Below are positions 4,735 through 5,721 of a stretch of 5,721 nt of DNA, one piece after another. Location: contig JAJAYH010000451.1 of assembly GCA_026786325.1 (NCBI GenBank), positions 1 to 5,721 on the forward strand, read 5' to 3'. The position numbers and the translations under genes were made by a program. Positions within the stretch are counted from its first letter, which is position 1. Each line of letters opens with the position of its first letter. The notes under the pieces were generated by a model, which saw only the letters and a list, made by a program, of their open reading frames with translations, ran no database searches and was not told the origin of the DNA. This DNA comes from Alkalinema sp. CAN_BIN05 (GTDB taxonomy: Bacteria; Cyanobacteriota; Cyanobacteriia; Leptolyngbyales; Leptolyngbyaceae).

Positions 4735-5637
4735 ATGACCACTAGCCAACGATCGGAACTGTTAGCGATGCCGGACTGGTTGAGAGGTCCGACGATCGGC
4801 AAGGCCAGCGAAATTTCGGAAGTCCAACGCATTATCAAGCAACGGAACATCCACACAATCTGCGAAGAAGGCCGCTGCCCGAACCGTGGGGAGTGTTACA
4901 GCCAACGTACGGCAACTTTTTTGCTAATGGGTCCGACTTGTACAAGAAGCTGCGGATTTTGCCAAGTCGATAAGGGCCATGCGCCGATGCCGTTGGATCC
5001 AGATGAGCCGAAGAAGGTGGCGGAGTCGGTGGCCTTGTTGGGCTTGAAATATGTGGTGCTGACTTCGGTGACGCGGGACGATATTCCTGACGGCGGGGCG
5101 AGTTGGTTTGCTGACACGATGCGCGAAATCCGATCGGCTAATCCGTTCACGTTGATTGAGGTGTTAACGCCTGATTTTTGGGGTGGTCGTTTTGATGGTT
5201 TGGATCCGGATGTATTGCAAACCGATCGGATTCAAACGGTGGTGAATGCGAGTCCGGTTTGCTACAACCACAACATTGAAACAGTGGAGCGATTACAAGG
5301 CGTTGTGCGTCGGGGCGCGAAGTACAATAGGTCTCTACAAGTTTTGGCTCAGGTCAAACAAATGGATAATACGATCGCGACTAAATCTGGCATTATGTTG
5401 GGCCATGGTGAAACAAGTGATGAAGTGGTTCAGACGTTCCATGATTTGAGATCTGTGGATTGCGATCGGGTGACGATCGGGCAATACATGCGGCCATCAC
5501 TTGAACATCTTCCGGTTCGCAAATATTGGACTCCGGATGAGTTTGATGACTTGGGGAAAATTGCGACAGAGCTTGGGTTTAAACAAGTGCGATCGGGTCC
5601 GTTAGTGCGCAGTTCTTACCATGCAGGTGAGGCTTAG
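4735..5637 (+). CDS. lipA: Lipoyl synthase (radical SAM)
   Basis: A 300-residue protein of usual length. The auxiliary [4Fe-4S] cluster ligands are C43, C48 and C54 in the ICEEGRCPNRGEC pattern. The radical-SAM cluster ligands are C69, C73 and C76 (CTRSCGFC, the C-x3-C-x2-C motif). TSVTRDD at 110-116, the NHNIETV motif at 178-184, SGIMLGHGE at 218-226, GQYMRPS at 249-255 and the C-terminal RSSYHA (292-297), whose Ser ligates the auxiliary cluster, are all present. LipA inserts two sulfurs into octanoyl groups on E2 subunits and the H-protein, forming lipoate for the pyruvate dehydrogenase and glycine cleavage complexes. ATG 4735 has no Shine-Dalgarno, but the N-terminus (MPDWLRGP by residue 12) fits the family. 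From memory, many cyanobacteria carry two lipA genes, and the CYNHN and RRGAKYNRS wording looks like the cyanobacterial form. No lipB or other lipoate gene is adjacent. Divergent from the response regulator. Confidence 0.97.
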   Translation: MTTSQRSELLAMPDWLRGPTIGKASEISEVQRIIKQRNIHTICEEGRCPNRGECYSQRTATFLLMGPTCTRSCGFCQVDKGHAPMPLDPDEPKKVAESVALLGLKYVVLTSVTRDDIPDGGASWFADTMREIRSANPFTLIEVLTPDFWGGRFDGLDPDVLQTDRIQTVVNASPVCYNHNIETVERLQGVVRRGAKYNRSLQVLAQVKQMDNTIATKSGIMLGHGETSDEVVQTFHDLRSVDCDRVTIGQYMRPSLEHLPVRKYWTPDEFDDLGKIATELGFKQVRSGPLVRSSYHAGEA

Positions 5638-5640
5638 GTT

Positions 5641-5669
5641 TTGCGGGGACGATCGTGAAACGTTATAAT
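5641..5669 (+). promoter_or_regulatory. Sigma-70-type promoter downstream of lipA
   Basis: A perfect TATAAT at 5664-5669 follows TTGCGG (5641-5646; the key TTG matches) at exactly 17 bp, beginning 4 nt after the lipA stop. Transcription would start near 5676, giving a leader of about 24 nt before the ATG at 5700. This is the most consensus-like promoter in the window and points to a separately transcribed gene to the right. Confidence 0.6.
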
Positions 5670-5699
5670 TGAGCTAATTCTTCTATTATTGTACTCATC

Positions 5700-5721
5700 A
5701 TGTTCACGCTTACCTCTGAAC
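5700..5721 (+). CDS. Possible start of the next gene, cut by the window edge
   Basis: ATG at 5700 opens a frame reading MFTLTSE before the window ends. Its only support is its place about 24 nt after the predicted start of the promoter at 5641-5669. There is no clear Shine-Dalgarno, and seven codons do not allow a family call. Confidence 0.35.

Overview
The window looks like ordinary chromosomal DNA from a cyanobacterium. The HIP1 core CGATCG occurs more than two dozen times in 5.7 kb (about 1.4 expected by chance), with three complete GCGATCGC octamers. The protein sequences fit: RecR and LipA have a cyanobacterial flavour, and so does the partial S9 peptidase, which resembles the cyanobacterial/chloroplast glutamyl endopeptidase group. 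Genus cannot be fixed from this sequence.

Layout. On the minus strand, from 2150 leftward, comM (AAA+ Mg-chelatase-like/YifB family) is followed after 69 bp by the 5' part of an S9-family serine peptidase that runs off the left edge; the gap holds a clear inverted repeat. From 2273 rightward on the plus strand come a histidine-triad protein (hinT), recR, and a MazE/MazF-type toxin-antitoxin pair whose genes overlap by 4 nt. Converging on mazF is a minus-strand gene for a single-receiver response regulator with an Ala-rich linker and C-terminal coiled coil. A good intrinsic terminator, whose stem contains a HIP1 octamer, separates the two. After a 183-bp divergent intergenic region comes lipA (lipoyl synthase) on the plus strand, then a good sigma-70-type promoter that probably drives a gene starting at about 5700 and cut off by the right edge.

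Functional reading. Two genes concern DNA transactions: ComM (branch migration during natural transformation) and RecR (RecFOR gap repair). They are divergent and separated by hinT, so nothing here shows they are co-regulated. The mazEF module is self-contained and probably autoregulated. The response regulator has no DNA-binding or enzymatic output domain and probably acts through protein contacts.

I see no CRISPR array, transposase, prophage gene, tRNA or rRNA, and no convincing new multigene system. The least routine signals are regulatory: an alternating palindrome over the mazE ribosome-binding site, a long hairpin before the S9 peptidase gene, the HIP1-containing terminator, and a tandem 14-bp repeat just before hinT.
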